DNA of 64,000 nt, from positions 544,230 through 608,229 of the forward strand of contig NZ_SRII01000002.1 in the NCBI RefSeq assembly GCF_004684095.1. Reading direction: 5' to 3'. Source of the stretch: Hymenobacter sp. UV11 (GTDB lineage Bacteria; Bacteroidota; Bacteroidia; Cytophagales; Hymenobacteraceae). Below are positions 16,088 to 24,744 of this stretch, piece by piece. The notes below the pieces were generated by a model. It did no database searches. It was not told where the DNA came from and worked only from the letters and a program-made list of their open reading frames with translations. A program made the translations under genes and the position numbers. Numbering within the stretch: the stretch's first letter is position 1; the number at the start of each line of letters is the position of its first letter.

Positions 16088-18157
16088 ATGTCTGATACGA
16101 CGCCTAAACGCCGCAAGCCGACGCTGCCTACCCCCTCGCCCCGGCCGGGAGTGCAGCTTTGGGTGATGGCGGGGCTGCTGGTGCTATTCACCGGCATGTT
16201 CTATTTTACGAGCTATAATTCAGCCGTTAAAATCAACCAACAGAAATTTGAGCAGATGCTGGCCGCCGGCGATGTGCACGACATCACGGTAGTCAACAAG
16301 CAGCTGGTAGAGATTGGGCTGACTAAAGTTGCCCTGCAGAAGCCTGAGTATCAGCGCGACATGGCCGCCCACCGCGGTCCCTTTGCCGCCGAGCGCAGCG
16401 CCGAGTATTTCTTCCCGGTATTTGACGCCAAAGTATTTCAGGAGCAGCTCGATAAGCTTCAGGCCAACAAGCCGGTAGCCGACCGCGTGCCGCTCGATAT
16501 CTCGGAGCGCCAAAGCATCGTGGACTTTATCAGTGGCTACGGGCTCATCATTGCCAGCATCATTCTGTTCGTGTTCCTCATGCGCCGCATGAGTAGCGCG
16601 GGCGGCCCCGGCGGCCAGATTTTCAACATCGGTAAAAGCCGCGCTGCCCTCTTTGAAGGTGGTGATAAAGTGAAGATTACGTTCAAGGACGTAGCCGGTC
16701 TGGAAGAAGCCAAAGAGGAAGTGCAGGAGATTGTGGAGTTTCTCAAGAACCCCAGCAAGTTCACCATCCTGGGTGGTAAAATCCCCAAAGGCGCACTGCT
16801 GGTAGGTCCTCCCGGAACCGGTAAAACGCTGCTGGCTAAGGCCGTAGCAGGTGAAGCCGACGTGCCGTTCTTCTCGCTTTCAGGCTCCGACTTTGTGGAG
16901 ATGTTTGTGGGGGTAGGCGCCGCCCGGGTGCGTGACTTGTTTAAGCAAGCCAAGGCGAAGGCGCCCTGCATCATCTTTATTGACGAGATTGACGCTGTGG
17001 GCCGTTCGCGTAGCAAGGGCGCCATGCCCGGCGGCAACGACGAGCGCGAAAACACGCTAAACTCGTTGCTCGTAGAGATGGACGGCTTTGGCACCGATTC
17101 GGGCGTTATCATCCTGGCGGCTACCAACCGCCCCGATACGCTGGACTCGGCGCTCCTGCGCCCCGGCCGCTTCGACCGCCAGATTAGCATTGACAAGCCC
17201 GACATCAACGGCCGCACCCAGATTTTCCAGGTGCACCTCAAGCCGCTGACTCTTGGCCCCGACGTGGATGCCAGAAAGCTGTCGGCCCAAACGCCGGGCT
17301 TCGCAGGCGCTGAAATCGCCAACGTCTGCAACGAGGCCGCTCTCATCGCGGCCCGCCGCGACAAGAAATTCATTACCAACCAAGACTTTACCGACGCCAT
17401 CGACCGTGTAATCGGTGGCCTGGAGAAGCGGAACAAGATTATCAGCCCCGGCGAAAAGCGCATCGTGGCCTACCACGAAGCTGGTCACGCCATTGTTGGC
17501 TGGTTTCTGGAGCACACCGACCCGCTGGTGAAAGTATCAATTGTGCCGCGGGGGGTAGCCGCCTTGGGCTACGCACAGTATTTGCCCAAGGAGCAGTTCC
17601 TATATAATACGGAGCAGCTGATTGATGAGATGTGCATGGCCCTGGGTGGCCGCGCCGCCGAAGAGTTGGTGTTTGGTAAAATCTCGACCGGCGCGCTAAG
17701 CGACCTGGAGCGTATTACCAAGATGGCCTACTCCATCGTGACGATGTACGGCATGAACTCTAAGCTCGGCAACGTATCGTTCTACGACTCGAAGGGCCAG
17801 AACGAGTACGGCTTCTCGAAGCCTTATTCGGAAGCAACTTCGCAAATGATTGACGAAGAGGTGCGTAACATCATTGAGCAGGCCTATATCCGCACCAAAG
17901 AGTTGCTGACCGAGCGCCGCCACGAGCTGGAGGTTATCGCTAAGGAGCTTTTGGAAAAGGAAGTGCTGCTGCAAGATGACCTGGAACGCCTCGTGGGCAA
18001 GCGCCCCTACGGCGGCCAGACCAACTATCAGGCGCACATGGCCGGTACCGACCGCTCGGAAACCGCCAGCGAGCGCCACGCCGAGCACCCCGAAGAGCCT
18101 ACCAGCGACCTGCCGGCCCTGCACCTGCCCGGAATGCCGGAAGCCGAAACAGTTTAG
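16088..18157 (+). CDS. ftsH: ATP-dependent zinc metalloprotease FtsH
   Basis: 689 residues. Two membrane segments (about 24-41 and 148-166) flank a periplasmic domain. The AAA+ module has Walker A GPPGTGKT (240-247), Walker [11 protein letters not shown] and an arginine-finger region LLRPGRFDR. The M41 protease has the zinc motif HEAGH (463-467). The C-terminal tail after KRPYGGQ is low-complexity and acidic. The enzyme degrades membrane proteins and short-lived cytosolic factors. A strong intrinsic terminator follows the stop. Confidence 0.98.
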   Translation: MSDTTPKRRKPTLPTPSPRPGVQLWVMAGLLVLFTGMFYFTSYNSAVKINQQKFEQMLAAGDVHDITVVNKQLVEIGLTKVALQKPEYQRDMAAHRGPFAAERSAEYFFPVFDAKVFQEQLDKLQANKPVADRVPLDISERQSIVDFISGYGLIIASIILFVFLMRRMSSAGGPGGQIFNIGKSRAALFEGGDKVKITFKDVAGLEEAKEEVQEIVEFLKNPSKFTILGGKIPKGALLVGPPGTGKTLLAKAVAGEADVPFFSLSGSDFVEMFVGVGAARVRDLFKQAKAKAPCIIFIDEIDAVGRSRSKGAMPGGNDERENTLNSLLVEMDGFGTDSGVIILAATNRPDTLDSALLRPGRFDRQISIDKPDINGRTQIFQVHLKPLTLGPDVDARKLSAQTPGFAGAEIANVCNEAALIAARRDKKFITNQDFTDAIDRVIGGLEKRNKIISPGEKRIVAYHEAGHAIVGWFLEHTDPLVKVSIVPRGVAALGYAQYLPKEQFLYNTEQLIDEMCMALGGRAAEELVFGKISTGALSDLERITKMAYSIVTMYGMNSKLGNVSFYDSKGQNEYGFSKPYSEATSQMIDEEVRNIIEQAYIRTKELLTERRHELEVIAKELLEKEVLLQDDLERLVGKRPYGGQTNYQAHMAGTDRSETASERHAEHPEEPTSDLPALHLPGMPEAETV

Positions 18158-18175
18158 CTTCCCCGAATACTACTG

Positions 18176-18205
18176 AAAGGCCAGCCGCAAGGCTGGCCTT
18201 TTTTT
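18176..18205 (+). terminator. Intrinsic terminator after ftsH
   Basis: AAAGGCCAGCC-GCAA-GGCTGGCCTTTTTTT: an 11-bp stem with a four-base loop and a run of T, 18 bases after the ftsH stop. Confidence 0.93.
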
Positions 18206-18213
18206 GTGTGGCC

Positions 18214-18221
18214 TACCTTTG
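18214..18221 (+). promoter_or_regulatory. -7 element TACCTTTG for the LUD-domain gene
   Basis: An exact TAnnTTTG match 5 bases before the ATG at 18227, just behind the ftsH terminator. It supports the 18227 start and suggests a very short or absent leader. Confidence 0.6.
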
Positions 18222-18226
18222 TGCCC

Positions 18227-18889
18227 ATGTCTTCTTCGCGTGATACGATGCTGGCCCGCATTCGCACGGCCCTGGCGGCCGGCCCGGCGCCCCTACCCCC
18301 CGCGCCCGATTGGACCGCGCCGGTGCATCCGCTGCTGCCCGTGGCCGACCTGGCCGTGGTATTTGCGGAGAACTTCCAGCGCATTGGGGGCGAGTTTTTT
18401 TATTGCGAAAGCTTGGTTCAGCTCGGTGCCACCCTACGTAGCTGGCTGGCCGAGCGCCTACCCCCCGGCCAGCAGTTCTACGTGTGGGAGCCCGCACTAC
18501 AAGATTTGTTGAGGCAGGCCGAAGTGCCTTTTCAGGCTGCGGAGGTCGATTTTCGGGCCCAAGCAGCCGCAGGGCTTACTTCGTGCGAGGCTCTGGTGGC
18601 CCGCACGGGTAGCATTGTAGTGGCGCCGGCCACGGCCAGCGGCCGGCGGCTCAGCATTTATCCCGACCAGCACCTGGTGCTGACCCGACCCACCCAGGTA
18701 GTAGCCGAAATCGGCGACGCTCTGCGCGTGGTGCAGGCACGCTACGGTGCCACATTACCCTCGATGCTGTCGCTCACGACTGGCCCCAGCCGTACCGCCG
18801 ACATCGAAAAAACCCTGGTGCTGGGGGCGCATGGTCCGCGCCGCCTCAGCCTGTTCTTACTTGAAGATGACGCCGAAACTGCTGCCTGA
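18227..18889 (+). CDS. LUD-domain protein (LutC/YkgG family)
   Basis: 220 residues from the ATG at 18227; a GTG further upstream is less likely because of the promoter match. LUD features are SCEALVARTGSIVV, SGRRLSIYPDQHLVL, and the C-terminal motif SLTTGPSRTADIEKTLVLGAHGP (positions about 182-204), which matches the lactate-utilisation protein LutC. LutA and LutB partners, which form the iron-sulfur lactate oxidase, are not in the window, so the role here is open. The 3' end overlaps the lpxH start by 23 bases, implying translational coupling. Confidence 0.85.
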   Translation: MSSSRDTMLARIRTALAAGPAPLPPAPDWTAPVHPLLPVADLAVVFAENFQRIGGEFFYCESLVQLGATLRSWLAERLPPGQQFYVWEPALQDLLRQAEVPFQAAEVDFRAQAAAGLTSCEALVARTGSIVVAPATASGRRLSIYPDQHLVLTRPTQVVAEIGDALRVVQARYGATLPSMLSLTTGPSRTADIEKTLVLGAHGPRRLSLFLLEDDAETAA

Positions 18890-19658
18890 GTTGCCGCCGC
18901 TGGCGCTGGCCCCCGGCCAGCGCGTATACTTTGCTTCCGACTTTCACTTGGGCGCGCCCGATGCTACCACCTCACGCGAGCGCGAGCGCCGCATTGTGCG
19001 CTGGCTCGACGAGGCCGCTAAGGACGCGGCGGCCATTTACCTGCTGGGCGATGTATTCGACTTTTGGTTTGAGTATAAGCACGCCATCCCGCGTGGGTTC
19101 AGCCGCTTGCAGGGCAAGCTGGCCGAGCTAACCGATGGCGGCCTGCCCATCACGCTCTTCACGGGCAACCACGACATGTGGATGTTTGGCTACTTTACCC
19201 AGGAAATGGGCATCCCGATTTTGCGCGAGCCGGTGTCGCAGCGCATGGGCAATAAGCTATTTTACATTGGCCACGGCGACGGGCTGGGCCCCGGTGATTT
19301 TGCCTATAAGCGCCTGATGAAGCCCCTTTTCAGCTCGCGCTTCACGCAGTGGCTCTTCTCGCGCCTTCATCCCAACTTGGGCATTGGCATGGCCAGCCAT
19401 TGGAGCCGCCACTCGCGCCTGCAAAATGGCGCGGCCGACGCTACGTATTTCGGCGAAGACGAGTGGCTGCTCGTATACTGCCGCGAGGTCGAACAGCGCC
19501 AACACCACGATTACTACGTATTTGGCCACCGCCACCTACCCCTCGACGTGGCGGTAGGCCCTGGCAGCCGCTACATCAACCTCGGTGAATGGGTCAATTA
19601 TTGTTCCTACGGTGTGTATGATGGCAACGAGCTGGTACTGCGGGAGTTTAAGGGCTGA
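18867..19658 (+). CDS. lpxH: UDP-2,3-diacylglucosamine diphosphatase
   Basis: 263 residues from the ATG at 18867 inside the end of the LUD gene. It is a calcineurin-type metallophosphatase: FASDFHLGAP (D-x-H), LLGDVFDFWFEY, FTGNHDMWMFGY (GNHD), IGHGDGLG and FGHRHLPLD (G-H-x-H). It hydrolyses UDP-2,3-diacylglucosamine to lipid X in lipid A synthesis, a peripheral inner-membrane step. Length is close to other Bacteroidota LpxH proteins. The adjacent LUD gene has no obvious link to lipid A. Confidence 0.92.
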   Translation: MTPKLLPELPPLALAPGQRVYFASDFHLGAPDATTSRERERRIVRWLDEAAKDAAAIYLLGDVFDFWFEYKHAIPRGFSRLQGKLAELTDGGLPITLFTGNHDMWMFGYFTQEMGIPILREPVSQRMGNKLFYIGHGDGLGPGDFAYKRLMKPLFSSRFTQWLFSRLHPNLGIGMASHWSRHSRLQNGAADATYFGEDEWLLVYCREVEQRQHHDYYVFGHRHLPLDVAVGPGSRYINLGEWVNYCSYGVYDGNELVLREFKG

Positions 19659-20631
19659 ACTAAGAAGGGGGAATGAGGAAGTAGGAATTGCTCAGAAGAA
19701 GCGCTGGCTACGGTTAGCATTACTTAATACCTCATTTCTCCTTCTTAATTCCTCATTCACGCAGGCGCAAACCGTGCCCAGCGCGGCTTCGGTGGCGCCC
19801 GCTGCCCGCGTGGCCCCGGTCGAAACGGCTCCTACCCCCCCCGGCCAGGCACTAAGCCCCGCTGCGCCTACGCCGGCCGCCGGCACCTGGCAACTCACCA
19901 AAGTACTGGCCTTGCCCAACCCCGGCGTGGCCTCGCTCGACCGGCGCGGCACGCTGTACCTGGCCGACCAAGACAACAACCTGCGCCAGCTGGCCCGCGA
20001 CGGCCAGCCGCTGAACACCTACTCGCCGGCCCAGCCCGGCCACATCGCCGTTATCGAGGCCTGGAACCAGAATAGCCTGCTGGTTTTTTACGACGACCGG
20101 CAGCAAGTGCTGCTGCTCGACCGCTTCCTGGCGCCGCTGAGCGAAATCCGCTTGGCTGACTACATTGACGGCACCGTGCGCACGGCCACGCTGGCCCCCG
20201 ATGGCCTGCTCTGGCTGCTTGATGAGAGCGCCCTCACGCTACGCGAATTTGACCCGCAGGCTCTGCGCGTGGTGCAAAGCACGCCGCTCGACCTCATCAT
20301 CGGCCGCAGCCGGCCCGACTTCCGCTTCCTGCGCCAATACCAGAACAACGTGTACCTGGTGGACCACACCAGCGGCATTTTCGTGTTTGATAACCTCGGT
20401 AACTACCGCAAGAAGCTGCCCTTTACGGGCCTGGATTTCATCACGTTTCGGGGCGATGAGCTGGTGTATCTGGCGCAGGGGCAGCTCCACTTCTTTCATC
20501 TTTATAACCTGACCGAGCGCACCCAGGCCCTACCCCCCGACCTTGATGCAACGACCGTGCGCCAGGTGCTACTCGGCGACCAGTCTGCGTACTTTGTCAC
20601 CACCCAGGGGCTGCGCATTTATCAGCTGTAG
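19618..20631 (+). CDS. Putative secreted beta-propeller-like protein, start uncertain
   Basis: About 337 residues. The C-terminal two-thirds show repeated beta-propeller-like strands (RRGTLYLADQDNNLRQL, GLLWLLDESALTLREFD, NNVYLVDHTSGIFVFDNLG). No enzyme motif is visible. Tandem ATGs at 19618/19621 overlap the lpxH end by about 40 bases; no ATG lies closer to the hydrophobic segment. That segment (LALLNTSFLLLNSSFTQAQ) is encoded by an AT-rich family D repeat, so the signal peptide appears to be made from repeat DNA. A homologous Bacteroidota gene with a conventional signal peptide would settle the start. Function unknown. Confidence 0.65.
   Translation: MMATSWYCGSLRAELRRGNEEVGIAQKKRWLRLALLNTSFLLLNSSFTQAQTVPSAASVAPAARVAPVETAPTPPGQALSPAAPTPAAGTWQLTKVLALPNPGVASLDRRGTLYLADQDNNLRQLARDGQPLNTYSPAQPGHIAVIEAWNQNSLLVFYDDRQQVLLLDRFLAPLSEIRLADYIDGTVRTATLAPDGLLWLLDESALTLREFDPQALRVVQSTPLDLIIGRSRPDFRFLRQYQNNVYLVDHTSGIFVFDNLGNYRKKLPFTGLDFITFRGDELVYLAQGQLHFFHLYNLTERTQALPPDLDATTVRQVLLGDQSAYFVTTQGLRIYQL
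19660..19758. repeat. AT-rich family D repeat overlapping a signal-peptide coding region
   Basis: The left part reads GGGGGAATGAGGAAGTAGGAATT; the right part ATACCTCATTTCTCCTTCTTAATTCCTCATTC is roughly its reverse complement. Central sequence is GC-richer. The right arm is translated as NTSFLLLNSSF in the beta-propeller gene. Confidence 0.65.
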
Positions 20632-20823
20632 AAGAAGAGCCGAATACTTGGTGGTGAAAGGCTACTGCGGCTATAAGGCGCAGCTTGCGTGCGAAACAGT
20701 GGAGGTTAAATACCTAGCCGTAACGAAGTTGCAAAATGAAGGAAATATTCTCCAGGATGTAACCAGCCCATTGGGTGGCCGTTAGGATAGGAGACCTTTT
20801 CCACCATTTCCCCTTCCGTTCCC

Positions 20824-21987
20824 ATGAAAGCATTAATGTTTCACGGCCCGCGCAATGTGAGCGTCGACACCGTAGATGACCCCATTCTGAAGGACTCGCG
20901 CGATGCCATTATCCGCGTGACGAGCACGGCCATTTGCGGCTCCGACCTGCACATTTACAACGGCTCGCTACCGACCGCGCCGATGGTGCTCGGCCACGAG
21001 TTTATGGGCATTGTGGAGGAAGTGGGCAAGGGCGTGGGTAATCTCAAGCGCGGCGACCGCGTGGTGGTGCCTTTCCCGATTGCCTGCGGCCACTGCTTCT
21101 TCTGTAACCACGAGCTGCCCGGCCACTGCGAAAATTCCAACCCCGACCACTATGGCCCCGAGGGCGGCCTGCTGACCCAGAAGGGTGGCGCGCTCTTCGG
21201 CTACACCGACCTCTACGGCGGCTACGACGGCGGCCAGGCCGAGTTTGTGCGCGTGCCCTACGCCGACTACGGCCCGCGTAAAGTGCCTGATTTCCTGACC
21301 GATGAGCAGGTACTGTTCCTGACTGATATTTTCCCGACCGGCTACTCAGGTATCGACTGGGCTGAGGTGAAAGGCGGCGAGTTTATTGCCATTTTCGGGG
21401 CTGGCCCGGTGGGCATTATGGCTGCCAAGAGTGCTTGGCTGCGTGGCGCCGCCCGCGTGGTAATCATTGATACTCAAAAATATCGCCTCGAAAAAGCCAA
21501 GGAAACGACCCGCTGCGAAATTATTCTGTGGGAAGATGGCGACGACGTAATCAAGCAAATCCGGGACATGAGCCAGGGTCGCGGCGCCGACGTGTGCGTC
21601 GATTGCGTAGGCTTTGAACCCGACCGCAACCTGCTTGACCGCGCCAAGGCCGTGGTTAACCTTGAAAAAGGCTCGCCTAAGGTTATTGAGGCCTGCATGA
21701 GCGCCGTGCGGCGCGGCGGCGTGGTGTCGGTGCTGGGCGTGTATGCTACGACGAATGATAACTTCCCAGTGGGGCAGTTTTTCGATAAAGGCATTAAGCT
21801 GGTGGGTGGTCAGGCGCCGGCTCACCGCCACATCGACAAGCTATTGCAGCACATCATCAAGGGTGAAGTGGTGCTGGACGACATTATTTCGCACCGCCTA
21901 CCCCTCTCGCAGGCGGCGCACGGCTACGACATCTTCCGCCACAAAAAGGACAACTGCCTGAAAGTGGTGCTGCGGCCGGGCGAGTAG
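20824..21987 (+). CDS. Zinc-dependent alcohol dehydrogenase (MDR superfamily)
   Basis: 387 residues. Catalytic zinc motif STAICGSDLHIYNG, GHEFMGIVEEVG, structural zinc cysteines CGHCFFCNHELPGHC, and the Rossmann motif FGAGPVGIMAAKSA. The insertion GPEGGLLTQKGGALFGYTDLYGGYDGGQAEFVRVP resembles the glutathione-independent formaldehyde dehydrogenase group of MDR enzymes, which oxidises formaldehyde or alcohols with NAD. The substrate cannot be decided from sequence. The 192 bases upstream contain no gene or clear promoter; a strong terminator follows. Confidence 0.9.
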   Translation: MKALMFHGPRNVSVDTVDDPILKDSRDAIIRVTSTAICGSDLHIYNGSLPTAPMVLGHEFMGIVEEVGKGVGNLKRGDRVVVPFPIACGHCFFCNHELPGHCENSNPDHYGPEGGLLTQKGGALFGYTDLYGGYDGGQAEFVRVPYADYGPRKVPDFLTDEQVLFLTDIFPTGYSGIDWAEVKGGEFIAIFGAGPVGIMAAKSAWLRGAARVVIIDTQKYRLEKAKETTRCEIILWEDGDDVIKQIRDMSQGRGADVCVDCVGFEPDRNLLDRAKAVVNLEKGSPKVIEACMSAVRRGGVVSVLGVYATTNDNFPVGQFFDKGIKLVGGQAPAHRHIDKLLQHIIKGEVVLDDIISHRLPLSQAAHGYDIFRHKKDNCLKVVLRPGE

Positions 21988-22003
21988 CCAGGTAGTTAAT
22001 TAG

Positions 22004-22050
22004 CCCCAAAAAAGCCCGGTTGCTCACGTAGTAGCCGGGTTTTTTTGGGG
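22004..22050 (+). terminator. Intrinsic terminator after the alcohol dehydrogenase
   Basis: CCCCAAAAAAGCCCGG pairs with GCCGGGTTTTTTTGGGG across a 14-base loop, 16 bases after the stop. The symmetric A and T tracts could work in both directions. Between here and 22337 I see no gene, RNA or repeat. Confidence 0.9.
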
Positions 22051-22336
22051 CGTTTGCTCCCCTTATCGGTTGGGGTGGGGTAGGGCCTGCTAGGTCGCCT
22101 ACGTCGGGAATACCTCGAAAAAATGCGTTGGCTAGCTACTTGGGCTGCCGGGCATTGGGCCAGTATAGCTCAGCTCGCACGGGCCGGCAATGTAATAAAG
22201 CTGGAATAGCAACTGCCCGCCACCCATCTTACCGCGCTTTGGCTGATTTTGTAGCGGAAGTAATGGGCATAACCTGGCCGTATGAGTAGCTTTTAGTAGT
22301 CTGGCTACCCCTGTCCTTTCCGCTTCACGAAATGGT

Positions 22337-22344
22337 TATCTTTG
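22337..22344 (+). promoter_or_regulatory. -7 element TATCTTTG for ricT-gldH
   Basis: An exact TAnnTTTG match, giving a leader of roughly 55 bases before the ATG at 22407. It is the only such match in the 22.05-22.4 kb gap. Confidence 0.5.
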
Positions 22345-22406
22345 CTAGATTCCCACTTTCGTGCGGCCCTTTGGGTGGCCGCCTCATCCTATAGATTTTT
22401 AGCCTT

Positions 22407-24101
22407 ATGGCTTGTGCCTCCTGTTCATCCGGCGGCGGCTGCTCTACCAGCAAGGTAGGCGGCTGCGGCTCCAAAGGCGGCTGCTCTTCGGGCGGCTGCA
22501 CCCGGCTTAATGTATTCGACTGGCTTGCCGACGTCGACATGCCCAGCGATTTCCGGGGTTTCGACTGCGTCGAAATTCGCTTCAAAGGCGGCCGTAAAGA
22601 GTTCTTTCGCAACGACAAACACCTGCCCCTCGTCACGGGCGATGCCGTGGTGGTCGAGGCCGCCGGCTCGGGCTGGCACCTGGGCCACGTGAGCCTCAAG
22701 GGCGAGCTGGTGCGCCTGCAAATGCGCAAGAAGAAGGTGCCCACCGACTCGCGCGACATTCGCCCCATTCTGCGCGTAGCTACCCCCGACGATGAGGAGC
22801 GCTGGCAGGCCGTGCGCGACCTCGAAAACGGCACCATGTTTCGGGCCCGCGCCGTGGTCGATGAGCTGCGCCTCAAAATGAAGCTCTCCGATGTGGAGTA
22901 CCAGGCCGACCGCACGCGGGCGCTCTTCTACTACTCGGCCGAGGACCGAGTCGATTTTCGGGAGCTGATTCGGCGGCTGGCCGACGAGTTTCGGGTGCGC
23001 GTGGAAATGCGCCAGATATCGCTGCGTCAGGAGGCTGGCCGCATCGGCGGCATTGGCGTGTGCGGCCGCGAGCTGTGCTGCTCCACCTGGCTCACTGACT
23101 TTAAAGCCGTGAGTACCACCGCCGCCCGCTACCAAAACCTTAGCCTCAACCCCCAGAAGCTGGCCGGCCAGTGCGGCCGCCTCAAGTGCTGCCTCAACTA
23201 CGAGCTCGACGCCTACCTCGATGCCCTCAAGGATATTCCGCAGGTGCAGCGCCCACTGCAGCTGGCCAATGGCGAGGCGTTTTTGCAGAAAACCGACATC
23301 TTCCGCAAGCGCATGTGGTTTGCCTTTCGGGGCGATAATAACTGGGTGATGGTGAGTGCCGAGCGCGTGCGCGAAGTGCTCGAACTAAATAAGAAAGGCG
23401 AGAAGCCCGACACCCTGCTACCCCCCCGCCAGGAGGCCGAAGTGGCCCCCGCCGTGTCGACCCTAATGGAGGGTGAGCTCGACCGCCTCGACGACCAGAT
23501 AAAAGCCGGTAGCAAGCGCGGCAAACGCAAGCGCAAGGAGCGCCCTGACCGCCCCGCCGGCGCCGAGGCCAGCGCCGTTCCTTCCGCTGAAGTGCGCGAA
23601 CCCCGCGAAAGCCGGGAGCCCCGTGAAATGCGCGAACCTCGCGAAAGCCGGGAGCCCCGCGATAGCCGCGAGCCCCGCCGCCGCGAGCGTTCCGAAGGGG
23701 GCCGCCCCCGCCCCGAGGGCAGTGCCCGCCCGCTCCGTCCCGAGAACGAGCCTACCCCCGCTGCCGCCGGCGAAGCGCCCGCCGCGCCGGCCCCCGAGGG
23801 CCAGGCCGAATCTCGCGGCCGCCGCGGGGCGGCCGCCCGCCCTCTCAACCGCCGGGGTGGCCGCAACCGCGAAGGCGGCGACGCCAGTGGTACCCCGCGC
23901 GACCCGAGCCAGGAGCCCCGGCCGCGCCGCAACGAGCCCGCCGCAGGCAGCCCTACCCCCCGCCCGCCCCGCGAAGGCGGCGACCAGCCTCGCCCCGAAG
24001 GCGGCGCCGGCCGCAACCGGGGCCGCCGGGGCGGCAGCGGCCGCCGCGGTGGCGAAGGCGGCGACAACGCCGCCGCTCCTACCCCCCCCAGCGCAACCTA
24101 A
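22407..24101 (+). CDS. PSP1/RicT (YaaT)-family protein with Cys-rich N-terminus and RG/RE-rich tail
   Basis: 564 residues. The N-terminus has nine cysteines in about 31 residues (MACASCSSGGGC...). The PSP1 C-terminal domain spans about 60-310 with family cysteines VCGRELCCSTWL and CGRLKCCLNYELDAY; in RicT relatives these help bind 4Fe-4S clusters. Bacillus RicT (YaaT) works with RicA and RicF in RNA processing and development. The last 200 residues are a disordered tail with tandem (S/M)REPRE units (about 395-425) and RG/RGG-like stretches that would suit RNA binding. gldH begins 3 bases after the stop, a pairing I recall from Bacteroidota. Confidence 0.88.
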   Translation: MACASCSSGGGCSTSKVGGCGSKGGCSSGGCTRLNVFDWLADVDMPSDFRGFDCVEIRFKGGRKEFFRNDKHLPLVTGDAVVVEAAGSGWHLGHVSLKGELVRLQMRKKKVPTDSRDIRPILRVATPDDEERWQAVRDLENGTMFRARAVVDELRLKMKLSDVEYQADRTRALFYYSAEDRVDFRELIRRLADEFRVRVEMRQISLRQEAGRIGGIGVCGRELCCSTWLTDFKAVSTTAARYQNLSLNPQKLAGQCGRLKCCLNYELDAYLDALKDIPQVQRPLQLANGEAFLQKTDIFRKRMWFAFRGDNNWVMVSAERVREVLELNKKGEKPDTLLPPRQEAEVAPAVSTLMEGELDRLDDQIKAGSKRGKRKRKERPDRPAGAEASAVPSAEVREPRESREPREMREPRESREPRDSREPRRRERSEGGRPRPEGSARPLRPENEPTPAAAGEAPAAPAPEGQAESRGRRGAAARPLNRRGGRNREGGDASGTPRDPSQEPRPRRNEPAAGSPTPRPPREGGDQPRPEGGAGRNRGRRGGSGRRGGEGGDNAAAPTPPSAT

Positions 24102-24104
24102 CCT

Positions 24105-24629
24105 ATGCAACGCTTGCTTTTTTGTAACTGGCAGCTGGCCCGTCGGGGCTGGCTGGCCTTGCTGCCGCTGGCCGTGGGCCTCAGCGCTTGCGACCCGAAC
24201 AACGTGTATGAGGAAAACGTGGACCTGAAATCGCCTTCCGGCGACCCCTACGTGTGGGATGTGCAGCAGCGCCCCACCTTCACGTTTACCATCGCCGACA
24301 CTACGGCTCGCTACAATGTGTACTTCAACGTGCGCAATGCTTCCGGCTATGGGTTTTATAACCTCTACCTCAAGCACACGCTTACCGGCCCCAGCGGCCG
24401 GCCCGACGGGCCGGCGCTGCTGCATCAACTAACGCTGATGAACCCCAAAACCGGCGAACCCCTGGGAGCCGGCGCGGGCGATATTTTCGACCACCAGTTT
24501 CTGGCCCTGCCGAATCAGCGTTTTGCCCAGCCCGGCACATACAAGCTGACGCTGGAGCAGTACATGCGCCAGAACCAGCTGCCCGGCATCATGTCGGTGG
24601 GCGTGCATGTGGCGAAGGCAGGGAAGTGA
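24105..24629 (+). CDS. gldH: Gliding motility lipoprotein GldH
   Basis: 174 residues. Signal peptide LALLPLAVGLSAC has a lipobox (LSAC), followed by DPNNVYEENVDLKS, which matches the GldH start. The mature beta-rich domain ends in YKLTLEQYMRQNQLPGIMSVGVHV, typical of the family. GldH is needed for gliding and for chitin use in Flavobacterium johnsoniae, where it is linked to the T9SS machinery. It is coupled to the ricT-like gene. Confidence 0.92.
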   Translation: MQRLLFCNWQLARRGWLALLPLAVGLSACDPNNVYEENVDLKSPSGDPYVWDVQQRPTFTFTIADTTARYNVYFNVRNASGYGFYNLYLKHTLTGPSGRPDGPALLHQLTLMNPKTGEPLGAGAGDIFDHQFLALPNQRFAQPGTYKLTLEQYMRQNQLPGIMSVGVHVAKAGK

Positions 24630-24637
24630 AAAAGACC

Positions 24638-24717
24638 GTCATGCTGAGCCTGTCGAAGCATCTTGGCCGCTTCATCCAATGGAGGCGACCAAGATGCTTC
24701 GACAGGCTCAGTATGAC
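24638..24717. repeat. Family A inverted repeat, copy 2 (29-bp arms)
   Basis: Arms 24638-24666 (GTCATGCTGAGCCTGTCGAA...) and 24689-24717 differ by one base. It lies between the converging ends of gldH and the oxidoreductase gene and probably terminates both. Confidence 0.9.
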
Positions 24718-24744
24718 GTACTTTTTTTCGGCTAGCTGCTATTC

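Noticed and set aside
22051..22336. Possible tRNA or small RNA in the gap before ricT
   Set aside because: No cloverleaf, conserved T-loop or stable hairpin found by eye.
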